Origin: Caulochytrium protostelioides
Taxonomy: Eukaryota; Chytridiomycota; Caulochytriomycetes; Caulochytriales; Caulochytriaceae
DNA: 36,760 nucleotides
Direction: 5' to 3'
NCBI GenBank assembly: GCA_003615045.1
Contig: ML014293.1
Location: 1-36,760, forward strand
Shown: piece by piece, positions 17,465-28,900 of the stretch
Numbering within the stretch: the stretch's first letter is position 1
How the letters are laid out: each line of letters starts with the position of its first letter
Program-made: the position numbers and the translations under genes
Notes under the pieces: model-generated
Database searches by the model: none
What the model was told of the DNA's origin: nothing
What the model saw: only the letters and a program-made list of their open reading frames with translations

Positions 17465-18906
17465 ATGCTGTTGCTAGCAGCGTGCACACGCTGTGCCTGG
17501 CTGGTTATACTACACCTCGTCACGGTTGCCTCAAGTGCCCCTACCGGCCTCGAGCTCGAGCCCAAGCCCGACTGGTCCAACTGGCTGAATTCAAACTCGA
17601 AGTACGCGCTAATACGCAATACGCTAAGATGGAGTCCTGCCGAGGCAGTCGTCAAGTACCATGGATTCAAAGAAATGCAAGAACTTAGGGCCAATGATTT
17701 CGAAGACGCTTGGCTAGTAACCGGGTTCGAAGACGATGTAGTTGAGCTCGAAAACTTTGCCTCGTCGACCCTAGCCAAAGGCGATCTAAATGCGCAAACT
17801 CAGCAACACAGCACACAGACAGCACCATGGAACCTCTTCAAGGACATGCTGTGCAACGTGGCCCATGTCTACAGCACAACACAGGTGGCTCCAAACTTAA
17901 AGAGCCCCGTTGTAGCGTTGAACACAAAAATTCGCAAGGCGAAGAGCAATCGTCAGGTATCCCTGGAGGAACTTGTCTTGACAATCATGGCCAGCGATGC
18001 AAAACACCAAGCAGCGCCGGAACAGCTTATTAACAATTGGCCGGAACTGGATTTGTCTCCTTCCGAAATCGGTCCCACCTCTCAAGATGCGAATTTTCAG
18101 CGGCGCATCGACTTGATTTGTTTCATGACGCTCGCCAACATCCGGAAGCAGAGCGGCCAGGTTGCCACGCCTTCCTATTGGGAGACGAGCAGCAATGTGC
18201 CCCAGGCCGTCACACAGCTCAACTCGTTGATCGCAAAGGGATATCTGTCAGATGGAGTGACGACGAAGTCGATCCTGAAAGACGCGGAACGCCAGGCACT
18301 GGCCAGCTATATTGTCAACCGCGCCGCCAGGCATGTCAGATCCATCTATGATAAAGCGGACGCTAGAATGACTCTTTTGCTCCGTGACTGGCCGGAAAAA
18401 CAAAAAGTGCTGAAAGGCTTTCAGTCCACCTTACAGCGGAGCTTCGCGCAAACAAAACCCCTCTCAAGGAGGATGTGGCCATCACTTCAGCCGAAGAGGG
18501 TTTGCTTGATTATATGATTATGAAGCTTCTGTGGTGCGATAGCCTTCACCTCTCTGCCATCTATAAGCGTATCCGCCCGTCTGCTTCTCGAGGGAACTGG
18601 TTTTTCCAATCCCGTCGACAAGGTTCTTTCGAGTTCACGAACGCCATTTTGAAAACCTTCGTGACTCACAGTGTCACTGATCCTGGTAAGCTTCCTTGGT
18701 TTGCGGATCGATTGACGAATGAGCTGAAGCGGATGGCAACGGTTCTAGCCGAAATGTCTGACACGACATCATCTTCGTTCGTCGGCTCATCGACCAGAGG
18801 GTGGCCTGTGGAAGAGGGAACACAAGTACTCGAACTGTCGGATAGTATGGTCTTGGAAGATGGCTGGCATCACTTGTCGGTTATCGGAAAGCCACGACCC
18901 ATCTAG
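17465..18906 (+). CDS. predicted secreted orphan protein with an apparent frameshift
   Basis: I do not recognise this protein. The N-terminus (MLLLAACTRCAWLVILHLVTVASS) is a clear signal peptide, with cleavage likely near SSA-PTG. The mature part is helical, rich in Leu, Asn and Gln, with no transmembrane segment. The first frame runs 350 residues and stops at 18515-18517. A second frame continues from about 18463 to 18906 (NKTPLKEDVAITSAEEGLL to IGKPRPI), with similar composition. The two overlap at a CTCTC at 18461-18465. An extra TC, or one missing base, would explain the switch, and the joined product would be about 480 residues. This may be an assembly indel, a true frameshift, or less likely an unusual intron. 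Base composition is clearly less GC-rich than the neighbours, suggesting recent acquisition or weak selection. It is next to mobile-element debris and converges with the IQCH-like gene. Confidence 0.65.
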
Positions 18907-18998
18907 ATTGATAAACCGATAGAGGATGGGTCTCTATAAATGAGCATTTATCACGTAAACTAACTATATAAACATCTCACATCGCGACGTCGCACCCC
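18907..18998. other. short AT-rich spacer between convergent genes
   Basis: Ninety-two bases, AT-rich (TATAAA and TATATAAA occur), between the stop codons of two convergent genes. It probably holds both 3' end signals. Confidence 0.5.
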
Positions 18999-21900
18999 TT
19001 ACTTATAGACGGGAGCGCCGAGTCGCGCGGCATTCGCCGCAGCTGCCACAGCGCGGGCGCGGTTGAGCGGATGCACCCGCAGCTCGTCCCGTCGCCAGTC
19101 CGCATGCGCAACCGCCTTCGGCGCCGCTCCCACCGCTACTGCCCCCGACGATCCCGCCGCGGGGGACCGGGAGGCCAATGGCACCAGCGGCGGCATGGTC
19201 GTCGTTCGCGGCGGCGTCGTGCCCGCGGGGGACAGCAGCAGACCCTCCCATTTGTTCCATGGTGTGGCGCCAGCGTCCTCGTGGGCGGCCGGGCGGCGGG
19301 CGGCGGGACTCGCGACTCGCGCGTGGCGGTTCGATCGGCCCGCTGCGGTTGTGGTCGCCGTGGCTGCGACCGCCTTCGTCGCCATGGCCGCGGTCTCATC
19401 GGCGCTGTCGCCGCTCTGGAGGAACGCCCGACGAAGATGGAGCGTGTCGAGCGCGACGACGGCTGATGCATGGCGGTGCCACGGGAAGCGGTTCTGCCAC
19501 GCAGCCGCGACGCGCGCCGCTTCGTCCGCCTGCTGCTGCTGCTGCTGCGCAGCGTCCGCCAGCCGCCGCGACAGCACCGACGCCGCGTCCAGGCTCGACG
19601 GCGTCAGCTGCCGGCCGGCCTGAAGCCTCGCCGCGGCGTCATGCGACTGCGGCGTCACGGCGGGCGTCACCATTGGCAGTACCTCGGGCCCCACGAGGCT
19701 GACGGTCGGGAGCCGCGTCTCGGCCAGGGCCGTCGTCGACGATGTCGCAGCGGTGGGCGTCGCCGGGTCCAGCGGATCCGCGGCAGAGGGGGCCGCGGCG
19801 TGGACGGGCGCCGCCGATGGCGCCGACGCGGCCGTGGCCGCCGTCAGAACGGACGCTGACGCAGGGCGGGACGAGGGGGACGAGTCCACCGTATCCGTGG
19901 AGACGGTCGGCCGCTCCCCCGCAGGCCGCCGCGCGGGGTCGAGGGCGCCGGCACGGCTGTGCACCGAGGCGCGCCGCTCGAACGTGCGGCTGGACGCCAT
20001 CATCGATGGACGCCGCGTCGTGCTGCTCGCGTCGCTAGCGCCGTCAGCGTTCGTCAGCATCGCGGACCGGCGTTGCCCGCGACGGCGCACGGCCGCCGCG
20101 GCGGCCGCCCCGCCAGTCGCAGCGGAGGAGGTGGCGCCCTGTGCCGCAACAGACAACGCGATCGTGCTGGCGTAAGCGCCTTTGAGCATCATGCCGCCCA
20201 TGACGGCGCCGTCGGGGCCCGAAAGCAGGTCTCGGTCGGTTTCAGACAGCGTATATGCGGCCGCCACCAGGTGTTCGTCAGCAAACGCGGTCGGTGATGG
20301 TGCAGGCATCAGTTTAAGTTTGGAATGCGACACGCGCCGCGAGGGCCGTCGTCGCGCCGTCACCGCCGCCGCCGCCGTCGTCGCTCCCGATCCCGTGTTG
20401 TGATTGTTCGTTATGCCGCTGCTGCCAGGAGGGCCATAGCGGACGGCCATCTCTCGTTCCGCGAGATGGAAGGGCTCGACTGTCGACGGACGTCGACTGC
20501 CCGTGTAAGAGGTTGACAGTGTCTCGGTCAGCGAGACGACAGAGGTGCGCGCGGAGGCGCCGTAGAGGCTCGCCTCGCCGGATGGCCGGCGGTCGCCGGC
20601 GCGGGACGACGCGCGGGTGCTAGAGGGGCGCCGCGGAGAGCCGCGCGCCGCGCCGTCGCCGATGTCGCCACTGGCACCCGTCGACCGCGGCCGCCTGTCC
20701 ACGATGCCGACCGAGTCCTTGGTGACCATGAAATCGTTGAGGTGGACGCGGCGCTTCGCTGTCTCGGCCGTGGACGGCCGCCGGATCGCACCGGCCAGCT
20801 CGTCCTTCTCCCGTCGGTCCGCCCCGCCATACTGACTCGAGGCGGGCCGCGACGCCGCTGCGCAGACGGGCGCGGCGGCGGCGGGGTGCGCGGCCACATT
20901 CAAGTCGGCGAGGGCATTCGTGCAGGAGGGCGATCGGGATACGCCGCGCGCAGGGCGCCCCGACGTCTCCGACATGGCGTCGTCACCGTGGCCGCTCTCC
21001 CACTCCCACTCGTGGTGGAGATACATGGATCCCGAGAAGAGCGCGTGGCTCGTGGCGTCGATTGGCGCCGTCTCCGGCAACGAGGCCTCCATCTTGTCGA
21101 GCAGCGACTGTGTGCGCACCTGCAGCGCGGCGAGGCTTTGCTTTGCGCGACCGCCGCCCATCGCAGGCGCCGGCGGCGCCTTGGACTCCGTGTCCTGAAG
21201 CAGCGTCGCAAGGTTCATGATGGGAGCCGCCAGAAGCTCCCGCTCGATCTGCGCGGCGTCGGGCGCGAGCGCTCGCAGCGTCGTGGAGGCACGCGGTGTC
21301 GCTGCGGCGGGCGGCGGCGGGGTCAGGAGCACATCGCGCTCGCCGTCGGGCCCCAGCGGGAGCCACGGGTACAGCAGTCGCTGCATAGCGTTCAGCGACG
21401 CCGGCATCGTCGCGGCAGCGCCCGTAGCGGCCGTCGGCGCCATGACGCGGAAGCCGCCAGCGCGCCGATAGCTATCGATCAGGCTGAGGGCCGTGGCATG
21501 CAGACCGGCCGTGCCGTCATCGAGATGCGCAGCATCGGCCTCCGTCGGGAGCGTCGTGACGCCGTGGCCGCCGCGGGCGGCGCTCGCGGCGCCGTCGGCC
21601 ACCACGAACTGGTAAAGCGTCAGCAGCGTCAACATCGCGGCCTGCAGCACGTCCGGCCACGTCTTGTGGATATGGACAACGGTGATCGACCGGCGGCTCA
21701 TGGCCTTGCTCGCGTCGGACGCTGCGGCAGCGGTGTCGAGGTCCCCGGCGGCAGCGATGTCGACGACCATGAGCCCGACCCGGCGCCAGGGGTCGTAGGG
21801 GGCGTCCGCCCGATGCAGGAGCCGCGCCGAAACGCCGCGGGGCGTGCACAGCGCGATCCCGTCGTGGGCCAAGGTCATCCACAGCGCGACGCGCGTCTCC

Positions 21901-24629
21901 AGCGGCTGCGTGACGCCGACAGCGCTGAGGAAGTGGCGGTCCACGACACGCGCGTCGAGGTACCGCGCGCCGTCGAGCCACGGCATTGGCACGTTGGCCA
22001 TCTGCTCGCGCGCGGCGGGGATCGGCCCGTCGCGCGGCGGCCGCGGCGCCACCGCCCGCGGCCGCGCGCTTGCGTCCGCGGGGTCGGCCGCGAGGCCGTA
22101 CGCGACGCCTTGCGTCGGGATGACGGCGGTGTCTGCGGCGTCGCGCGGCTCAAAGACGATCTCCACACGGTTGATCCGCAGCGTATCGCCGCTCGGCGAC
22201 AGCCGGCCGCCCGCCATGACTCGCATCGCAGCGGCGTGCTGCGCCACGCGGTTGAGGCCGCGCTCCACGTGGTCCAGCCACACGGCGCTGCCGGGCGGGG
22301 AATCGCGGCTGGGCGTCGGGTCGTGCGCGGCTGCCGGCTGCGCTGGCGTCGGCGTCAGCGTGAGCTGCATCGGGACCACAAAGGTCAGCGTATAGAACCC
22401 TAAACGGCCGCGGGCAACGAGGGCGGCGACGACGCGGCGCGTGGCGTCCATCAGAGTGGGATGCGGCACGACGTGCTGCGGCGTGACGAGAAATTCGGAG
22501 TCGACCGGATCGGCATCCGTGGCGGCGTCCGGATCGCGGCCGCCGGGGGCATGTGCGCTCGCGACGGTCTGCCAGCGCCCGCTCGGCCACACCATCACGC
22601 CGTGGGAGACCCGCCAGCAGTCCTGCGGCGCGGCCGGCCATCCGCGCACGCGGAACCCGGACCGCGCCGTCCAGGCGACCCACGCCGGGAAGGACAGCGT
22701 CGGCGCGACGAGCGGGATCCGGCGCCGGTGGTCCCCGGCGCCGGCGGCGGAAGGGGTGGGGGTGACAGCGACGGCGCGGCCGATGGGGCGGTGGCTCGCG
22801 AGTAGCAACGCCATGCGGTCGGCCGTCAGCTGACCCGCGCGGCAGGTCTGCTCAAGCGACAAGGTCGAGACCGACGCGGACGCCGGCCCCGCCATGGGTG
22901 CGGGCACGGCCGTCTCGGTGCCGGGGGCTTGGGTGATGAACGGCGACGCAATCGACGGCGACGAGGACGACGACGGCGGCGGCGGCAGCGCCTGCGCGTC
23001 GTCGCTCGCCCACAGCCCCGTGTCGAGCAGGACGCTCTGGCGAAAGACGACAGGCTCGGCGTCGGTGTCGGCGCCCGCGGCGGCGGGGACGGGCAGCGCG
23101 GCGTGCGTCGTGACGACCCAGTAAGGCGTCGCGGGATGCCATCGCACCATCGCACTGAACGTTGCGACGAGCGGGCGGAGCGGCGGTGCCGACGCCACGT
23201 GTTGCGGCATCGTTCGGAGCACCGCGGGCTCCGGGTCCCCCGCCGCCGTCGTCATCGCCGCGAGAGCCGTGAGGACCGTCTCCAGCAGAGGCGGCTCGGC
23301 CGCCGACGCGGCTGGCACGTGCCCGAAAAGTGGGTACGCGAGGGTGCTGCAGAGTCGCTCGTAGGTCTCCCGCACGGTCCATCGACTGCGCCGGGCATGC
23401 CCCGACGGCGACGACGGGTGCGCCGCGGGATGCCGCAGCCGGCGTGGATGCGCCGCGGGCGCCGCCATCGCCGCCGCCATCGCCGCCACGTCCGGTGACG
23501 ACGATGACGACAACTCGGGGTAAGGCACCACGACGGCATGCGGCCCCGCCAGCTGCCGCAGCTGCGCCTGGCACCGCGGACTCATCAGCAGGTGAAACTC
23601 GAGGGGCGCGGCGCGGTTGAACGAGCACGTCTCGGGCTGCAGGAAGTGCACGCGATCGAGCCACGCGGCGCTCGGGACGCGCTTGACGCGCTGCGCCATG
23701 GCCTGCTGCCAAGCGCGGGAGCTCTGATTCGCGATAAACACAATTTTGTTCAGTGGCTGCACGTTCAGGGCGACCCACCCAAGCGCCGCCGCGAGCGCAG
23801 CACGGTCCGGCAGCAGGATAATCAGGGTACGCGCGGCGTCGCGACCTAGGCCGCGATTCTCATCCGGTGCCCCCATTTGCTTCTCGTCGTCCTCGCGCAG
23901 CTTTTGCTGCAGTCGCTGGAAATGCGGCGCGTGGATGGTTTCATACTTGGTCGTCATGAGCTGGTGGAAGATGAGGCGCTGGCGGATGCGCGAGCGGTGC
24001 TGCGCCACGACCGAGACGGCCCAGACGCGGCGCTGGTGCCACTGGTAGATGCGGCGCTGGACGACCATCCGCCACGTGGCCTGCAGCGTCAGCACGGCGC
24101 GGAGTTTACTCCGCACGCGGACGCGCTCGACGGTCAGGGCGGCCGGCAGCGCGTGCCAGTTCAGGATGCAGCGTTGCAGCTGCGCCGCGGTCAGCGGGAG
24201 CGGCGGGACGGGCGCCGTCGCCATCCGCTTAACGACGGCGCAGCTGATCTCGGCCATCGGGATGCCGCGCGTCGCGCTGAACCGCTCGAGCGCCTCGACC
24301 ACGTACAGCGCCACATCGCGCTGGTGAAGCCGGAGGCCTCGCAGGAAGTGCACGAGACTCGACTGCGCGGGGTCCGTGCTACCGTGATGGATCTGGAACG
24401 TGTATCCATCATACCGTGAGGCCATATAAGCGTCGCCGCCGCTGTGGTGTGCGTCGTTGTCGTCGCCGCGTCGACTGCCGTACGCGGCCGCGTCCTGGCG
24501 ATTCCCGCGCGTCTGGCTTGGGGCGGACGCCCCGGGCTGCGCGAAGGGCTGCCCATTGGCATCCAGCGCGGGCGGCGAGGCGTGGGCGAGGTTGTGCCGA
24601 CTGGACGCCGGCGCGGCGAGACGGTGGTG

Positions 24630-24680
<51 letters not shown>

Positions 24681-25088
24681 GCGAGGCCGGGGCCGAGCGG
24701 TCGTGGACTCGTGGAGGCCGCGAGCGTCGGCGAGCGTCTGGGGGCGGCGGGGACGATCGTCGTGGCCGTAGCGCTGGGGGAGCCTCGCGGGCGTCGCTTG
24801 CGCCGCGGCGGTTGTCGCTGCCGCCGCGCACGCGGGGGGTTTCTGGGACAGCTCGATGCGCAAGAAGCCGGCGTGCTGCGCCAGCGGCGTGACGTCGACG
24901 CCGTGCGGCAGGATGGCGCGGTTCAGCAGCGAGAGCCAGTCGGCGCGCTGGGGCGGCGCCAGGACGGCCGCCAGCCGGCCGGGCGGCGCCGGCGCGACCT
25001 TGGGTGGGCGTGTCGGGGACCGGCCCGCGGCGGCCGCCGGAGAGGCCGTCGCCGCTGTCGGCGCCCGCGCGGGCCCGGGAGTGCGCAT
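18999..25088 (-). CDS. IQCH: IQCH-like protein (IQ motif, ATP-grasp-like family), greatly extended
   Basis: The family is calmodulin-binding and linked to flagellated cells and sperm. From the ATG at 25088 it is 2029 residues, about twice animal IQCH. Residues 136-153 hold a poly-Asp run. An IQ motif LQATWRMVVQRR lies at about 334-346, with a second basic helix VVAQHRSRIRQR near 360. The core to about 1175 follows IQCH order: FHLLMSPRCQAQLRQL, TLAYPLFGHVP, SGFRVRGWPA, then PQHVVPHPTLMDA before GRLGFYTLTFVV. After that come a helix like the family's HxLSAVxxxxxLxxR, and THDGI-like LAHDGIALCTPRG near 1070 leading to RVGLMVVD. The remainder (about 1200-2029) is Ser/Ala/Arg-rich and probably disordered. 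An earlier ATG at 25265 exists, but that stretch includes an 8-bp tandem repeat and looks untranslated. I judge the family likely by motif order; catalytic ATP-grasp residues were not verified. Confidence 0.7.
24630..24680. repeat. (ATC)17 triplet repeat encoding poly-Asp
   Basis: Seventeen uninterrupted ATC triplets, read as GAT (Asp) on the minus strand within the IQCH-like protein. A pure triplet array of this length should vary in copy number between strains. Confidence 0.95.
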
Positions 25089-25910
25089 GTCCAGTCTACG
25101 ACGGCGCGAAGGCCCGCATGACGGCGTGGATGCAGTGTCGGTGGCACGCGACGGCTGATCGGCTGATCGGCTGATCGGCTGATCGGCTGATCGGCACCGT
25201 ATGCGGCACGAGGAAGGGCGGATGAATGGAAAGGAGGACGATCGGCCAGGGGGCGTCAGGGACATGGGAGGGAGATGATTGATCGTGATGGAAGCGTCAT
25301 GCCCACCATGCCCGACGCGCTACGAGATCGCGTGGCGCCATCGAGCAGCATCATGCTGTTGTTTCTGCGTTCTGCGTTCTCTTCCCGCGCACGGTCTCCC
25401 GACGGCGACGGCGGCGGCGGCGTCTCGAAGGCGGCCCGTCCTCCGACGTCCTGGCTCCGACACCAGCGGGGGCCGACGACGCGCTGGCCCCGCCGCCGCG
25501 GCCGAGGCCTCGGCCGCCGTCCGGTCGACTCCCCTGTCGCGCCGATCCTGACGCGGTCTGTCTCCCCCGCCCCGCGCAACTCCGCCACCCCGCGCCGTCT
25601 GCGGAGCGCGAAACCCGGCCGCGGCCCCGCCGCGCCGCCATTCCATCGCCATCTCCGGCCTCCTGCATCCTTGGGACACGGCCCGCTCCGACGCCTGTCG
25701 GTGGGGCCACGCCGACCCGCCATGATCGTCTGAGAGGTTCGAGCGCACTACCAAAGCCACCGGGATGCCGGGATGCCGGGATGCCGGGCATCGCCGACAG
25801 AGCGGCGAACGCCGCGATCCCGGCGGCGGCGGCGGCGGCGGCGGCAGCAGCTAGCAGATAGCACCACCACCACCACCACCACCACGCGCGCGCGAGACGC
25901 CGCGCGTGAA
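25089..25910. other. intergenic region between Sec16 and the IQCH-like gene
   Basis: Promoter side of the IQCH-like gene and 3' flank of Sec16. It contains the 8-bp repeat at 25153-25192, three copies of CGGGATGC near 25762-25788, a GGC run near 25818-25840 and a CAC triplet run near 25861-25885. No separate gene is supported; open frames on both strands here are compositional. Confidence 0.5.
25153..25192. repeat. GGCTGATC octamer, five copies
   Basis: Five perfect tandem copies of GGCTGATC. The unit is not a multiple of three, so length changes would shift the frame of an upstream-extended IQCH-like protein. This favours the start at 25088, which leaves the array in the leader. Confidence 0.95.
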
Positions 25911-28900
25911 CTACAGGTCCGGCAAGAGACTGCCCGAGGCCGGCTTCCGCGACATCGCCGCGCCAGGCGGCGGCGGGACACCGCTCCCACCCGCGGGGTG
26001 CAGCCGCGGGTGACCCGGAGGGCCAAAGACCGGCATCGCGGCCGACGCCGCCGCCATCGGTCCCGCCGGTCGGCCGGCGGCCTGCGGGCGGGCCGCGACG
26101 CGTTGCAGCTGGGCGGCCGCCGGCACGGGACGGGGTCCTGGTCTTTGGCCCTGACCTTGGCCCTGACTCTGGCCCTGACTCTGGCCCTGGCCCTGACCCT
26201 GACCCTGACTCTGGCTCTGGCTCTGGCCCTGGCCCTGGCCCTGGCTCTGGCTCTGGCCTTGGCCTTGGCCAGGGTGGGGACGCGCGGCAGCCGCAACCGC
26301 AACCGACGCCGGCGAGGCAGATGCCGTGGAGGCGCTCGACGCCGCGGCGGGGCGCGCAAAGATCTTCATGGTGGAGGCCGCGTCGGGCGTCGCCAGCGGC
26401 GCCGGCAGGAAGGCGCTCAGGGAGAGGTCGGGCCCGCTGCGGCGCGTGTGACTGTCCGGGTTGACAACATCCACATAGCGGCTGCGGGCGCCGCGTTTCG
26501 CGGGCCGGCGCACCGCGAGCAGCGGATCGGACGCGCGGCCTTGGTCGCTCGACAGCGCGGACGGGTCGATGGCGCCGTCGCCGTCGCCGCCGGGCGGCGC
26601 CATCGGCCGCATGAGGGGCATAGTCGGCGGCGGCGCGAGCACCTTCTCCGGTTCGTCTTCGCCGCTCGCATCGACTTTGACCCACTTCTTCTTGACCGGA
26701 TCGAAGATGAGCGCCGGCTTCGACGCGCCCAGATTCGCCTTAATCGGGCCGTCCTTCTTGTCGTCCACGGGAGTACCACGTCGGCTCAGCAGGCCAAACA
26801 CCGATCCGATGCGCCAGCCCTTCTTGTCGGAACCCGTGTCGCTTGCACTTGCCGAGCCCGCATCCGTGTCCTGGCGCATTGTGGCCGTGGGCGTCGCGGG
26901 CGCCGTCGACATGGCGTCACGCGCCGGCGGCGGCAAGGGCACGGGCGGCGAGGCCGGTCGCGGTGCGGGCGGCGAGCCCTGGCCGGGCGGCAGAAGCGAC
27001 GCGTGCGCCGGAAGCGGGCTCATCATGGCGCCGTACGGCGCCGAGGTGGACGACGCCGACACGGGCGGCGCTTGCGACGTGTTCGCGTAGCTCGAAGCCG
27101 GCGGCCCGCGGCTCGCGGACGGCGGCATCGAGGATGCCGAGCCGAACCCGAAATCGTCGTCCGGGACCATCGCTACCGGCGTCGAGATCCGGTCGTCGAG
27201 CGGCGGCATCTCCGTCGAAGAGAACTGATTGAGCTCTGAGACGCCGTGCGCCGGGGGGCTGCTGAACACGCTGGTGTTGAGCGGGCGACGCAGCTCGTTC
27301 GAGGCCCCGTTCGCGAACGGCAGCTGGTGCTGCCGAATCTCGGGCGTCGCGAAGCTGAGCGGCTGGGTCGGTCGGTCGCCGTGACGCCGCGCGGCCGCGG
27401 ACGCCGCCGCCGCGGATTCGCCCGCCGTCGCCGTCAGCGGCGTGGTCACGTCGTTGCGGTGGCTGTCGCCACCCGCTGAAAGGGGCGGCGCCATCATCGC
27501 ATTCTGGCTATCGCGGGACTCGGACCAGCCATACTCGTTCGAACCGTATGAGTTGCCATAGGAGGTCTCGTTCAACTCGCCACGGCTTTCGTCCATCGTG
27601 TCGTGGCTGGCATACGGCGGGCCGCGGTTGATGGCCTCCATGGAGGGATCACCGTGTGATGCGGACATGCGCATCGAGGACACCGACGCCGACCCGGACG
27701 GCGGGTCATACAGGCTGCGACCCATGGCCGAAGCGCCCGCGGCCGCCGCCGCGGCCGAGGACGACGACGTGGGCGGAGCTCGTGACGCGGCCGCGGCATG
27801 AAGGCCGCTGCGGTAGCCGTGGCCATGGGCATCGGAGAGATTCGAGACGGTGGCAAACGAGTCGGAGGGATGGAGCGCATGGAGGTTCGAGTGCGACTCC
27901 GCGGGTGGCGGCGCCGCCCCCGGATTGGGGTAAGCCGTGTCCTCGGGCCCGTCCTGCTGGCCCGACATGGGCGTCGCGCTGTTGAACGGCGCGCCGTCGT
28001 CGTCCAGCGCCCACGGCCGCGCCACCGCCGCCATCGGACCGCGCTTGGGCATGGGCCCGTTTTCGGGGTTCGAGGGGAAGGCCGAGCTGCCATGGCTCGA
28101 CTCGCTCGGGGTGCGCTCGAGCAGCGCGTCGCGGCCGTCCAAGCCAATCACGTTGTTCATGACCTTGTTGGCGCTGCGCTCGAGGATACCGCGGAACCCG
28201 CCTTTGCTCTTGAACCACGAGCTGCGCTCGTCGGAACCGCCGACGTGGGCCCCGGCCACCGAGAGCGCGACACGGTGCGCCAGCACCTCCGTGGTCTCCA
28301 GCAGGAACCGGTTGATGTACGGGTGGGGCTTGGCGGACTGGACGGCGTCCCGTAGCGGCTCGAGCTGCTCCCGCGCGGCTTTGATCAGGCCGTGGTCCAG
28401 CAGGATCATGGTATACACGAGGCGCAAGCCGTGGATGTGCGGATGGCCCTCGCTCGCGGAAGACTTGACGGCGAGCACGCCATCATAGACAAAAGTCATT
28501 TCCAGCGCTTCCAAGTCGCGGAAGTACGTCGTCGGTTGCAAATGCAGGTCCGAGCCAACCGTCGTAAAGCGCGTCTCGATCTGATCCGGTGGACCAAAAA
28601 AGTTCACATAGCTCGTGGCTAGCAAGTAGTAGACCTGGGCCGCCAGATAGTGGCCCTGCGCCTTGAGCGTGTCGCCATACATGGCCAAGAAGGAGAGATC
28701 GCCTTCGAGATGACACAGAATGACGGTACGCAGCACATTCAGCCACAGCCGGCGTTCCTGGGCCACCTCTTCCTCGCGCGCCGCCTGGGTCATAGGCGTC
28801 GGCACCGGCGATGTCGCGGCAACAGCAGTGTTGCCATCGGTCGGGAGCGGCGTCGCCGTCTCCTCCGAGGCTGCTGCGGGCGTCGGGCCGGCTGTGGCTG

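Noticed and set aside
20742-22403. 553-codon open frame antisense to the IQCH-like gene
   Set aside because: Arg/His/Gly-rich shadow of the opposite strand; the minus-strand protein has ordered family motifs instead.
25773-27239. 488-codon + strand frame across the Sec16 3' end
   Set aside because: It includes poly-Leu from the CTGG repeat and Arg-rich sequence, and overlaps the conserved C-terminal block of Sec16.
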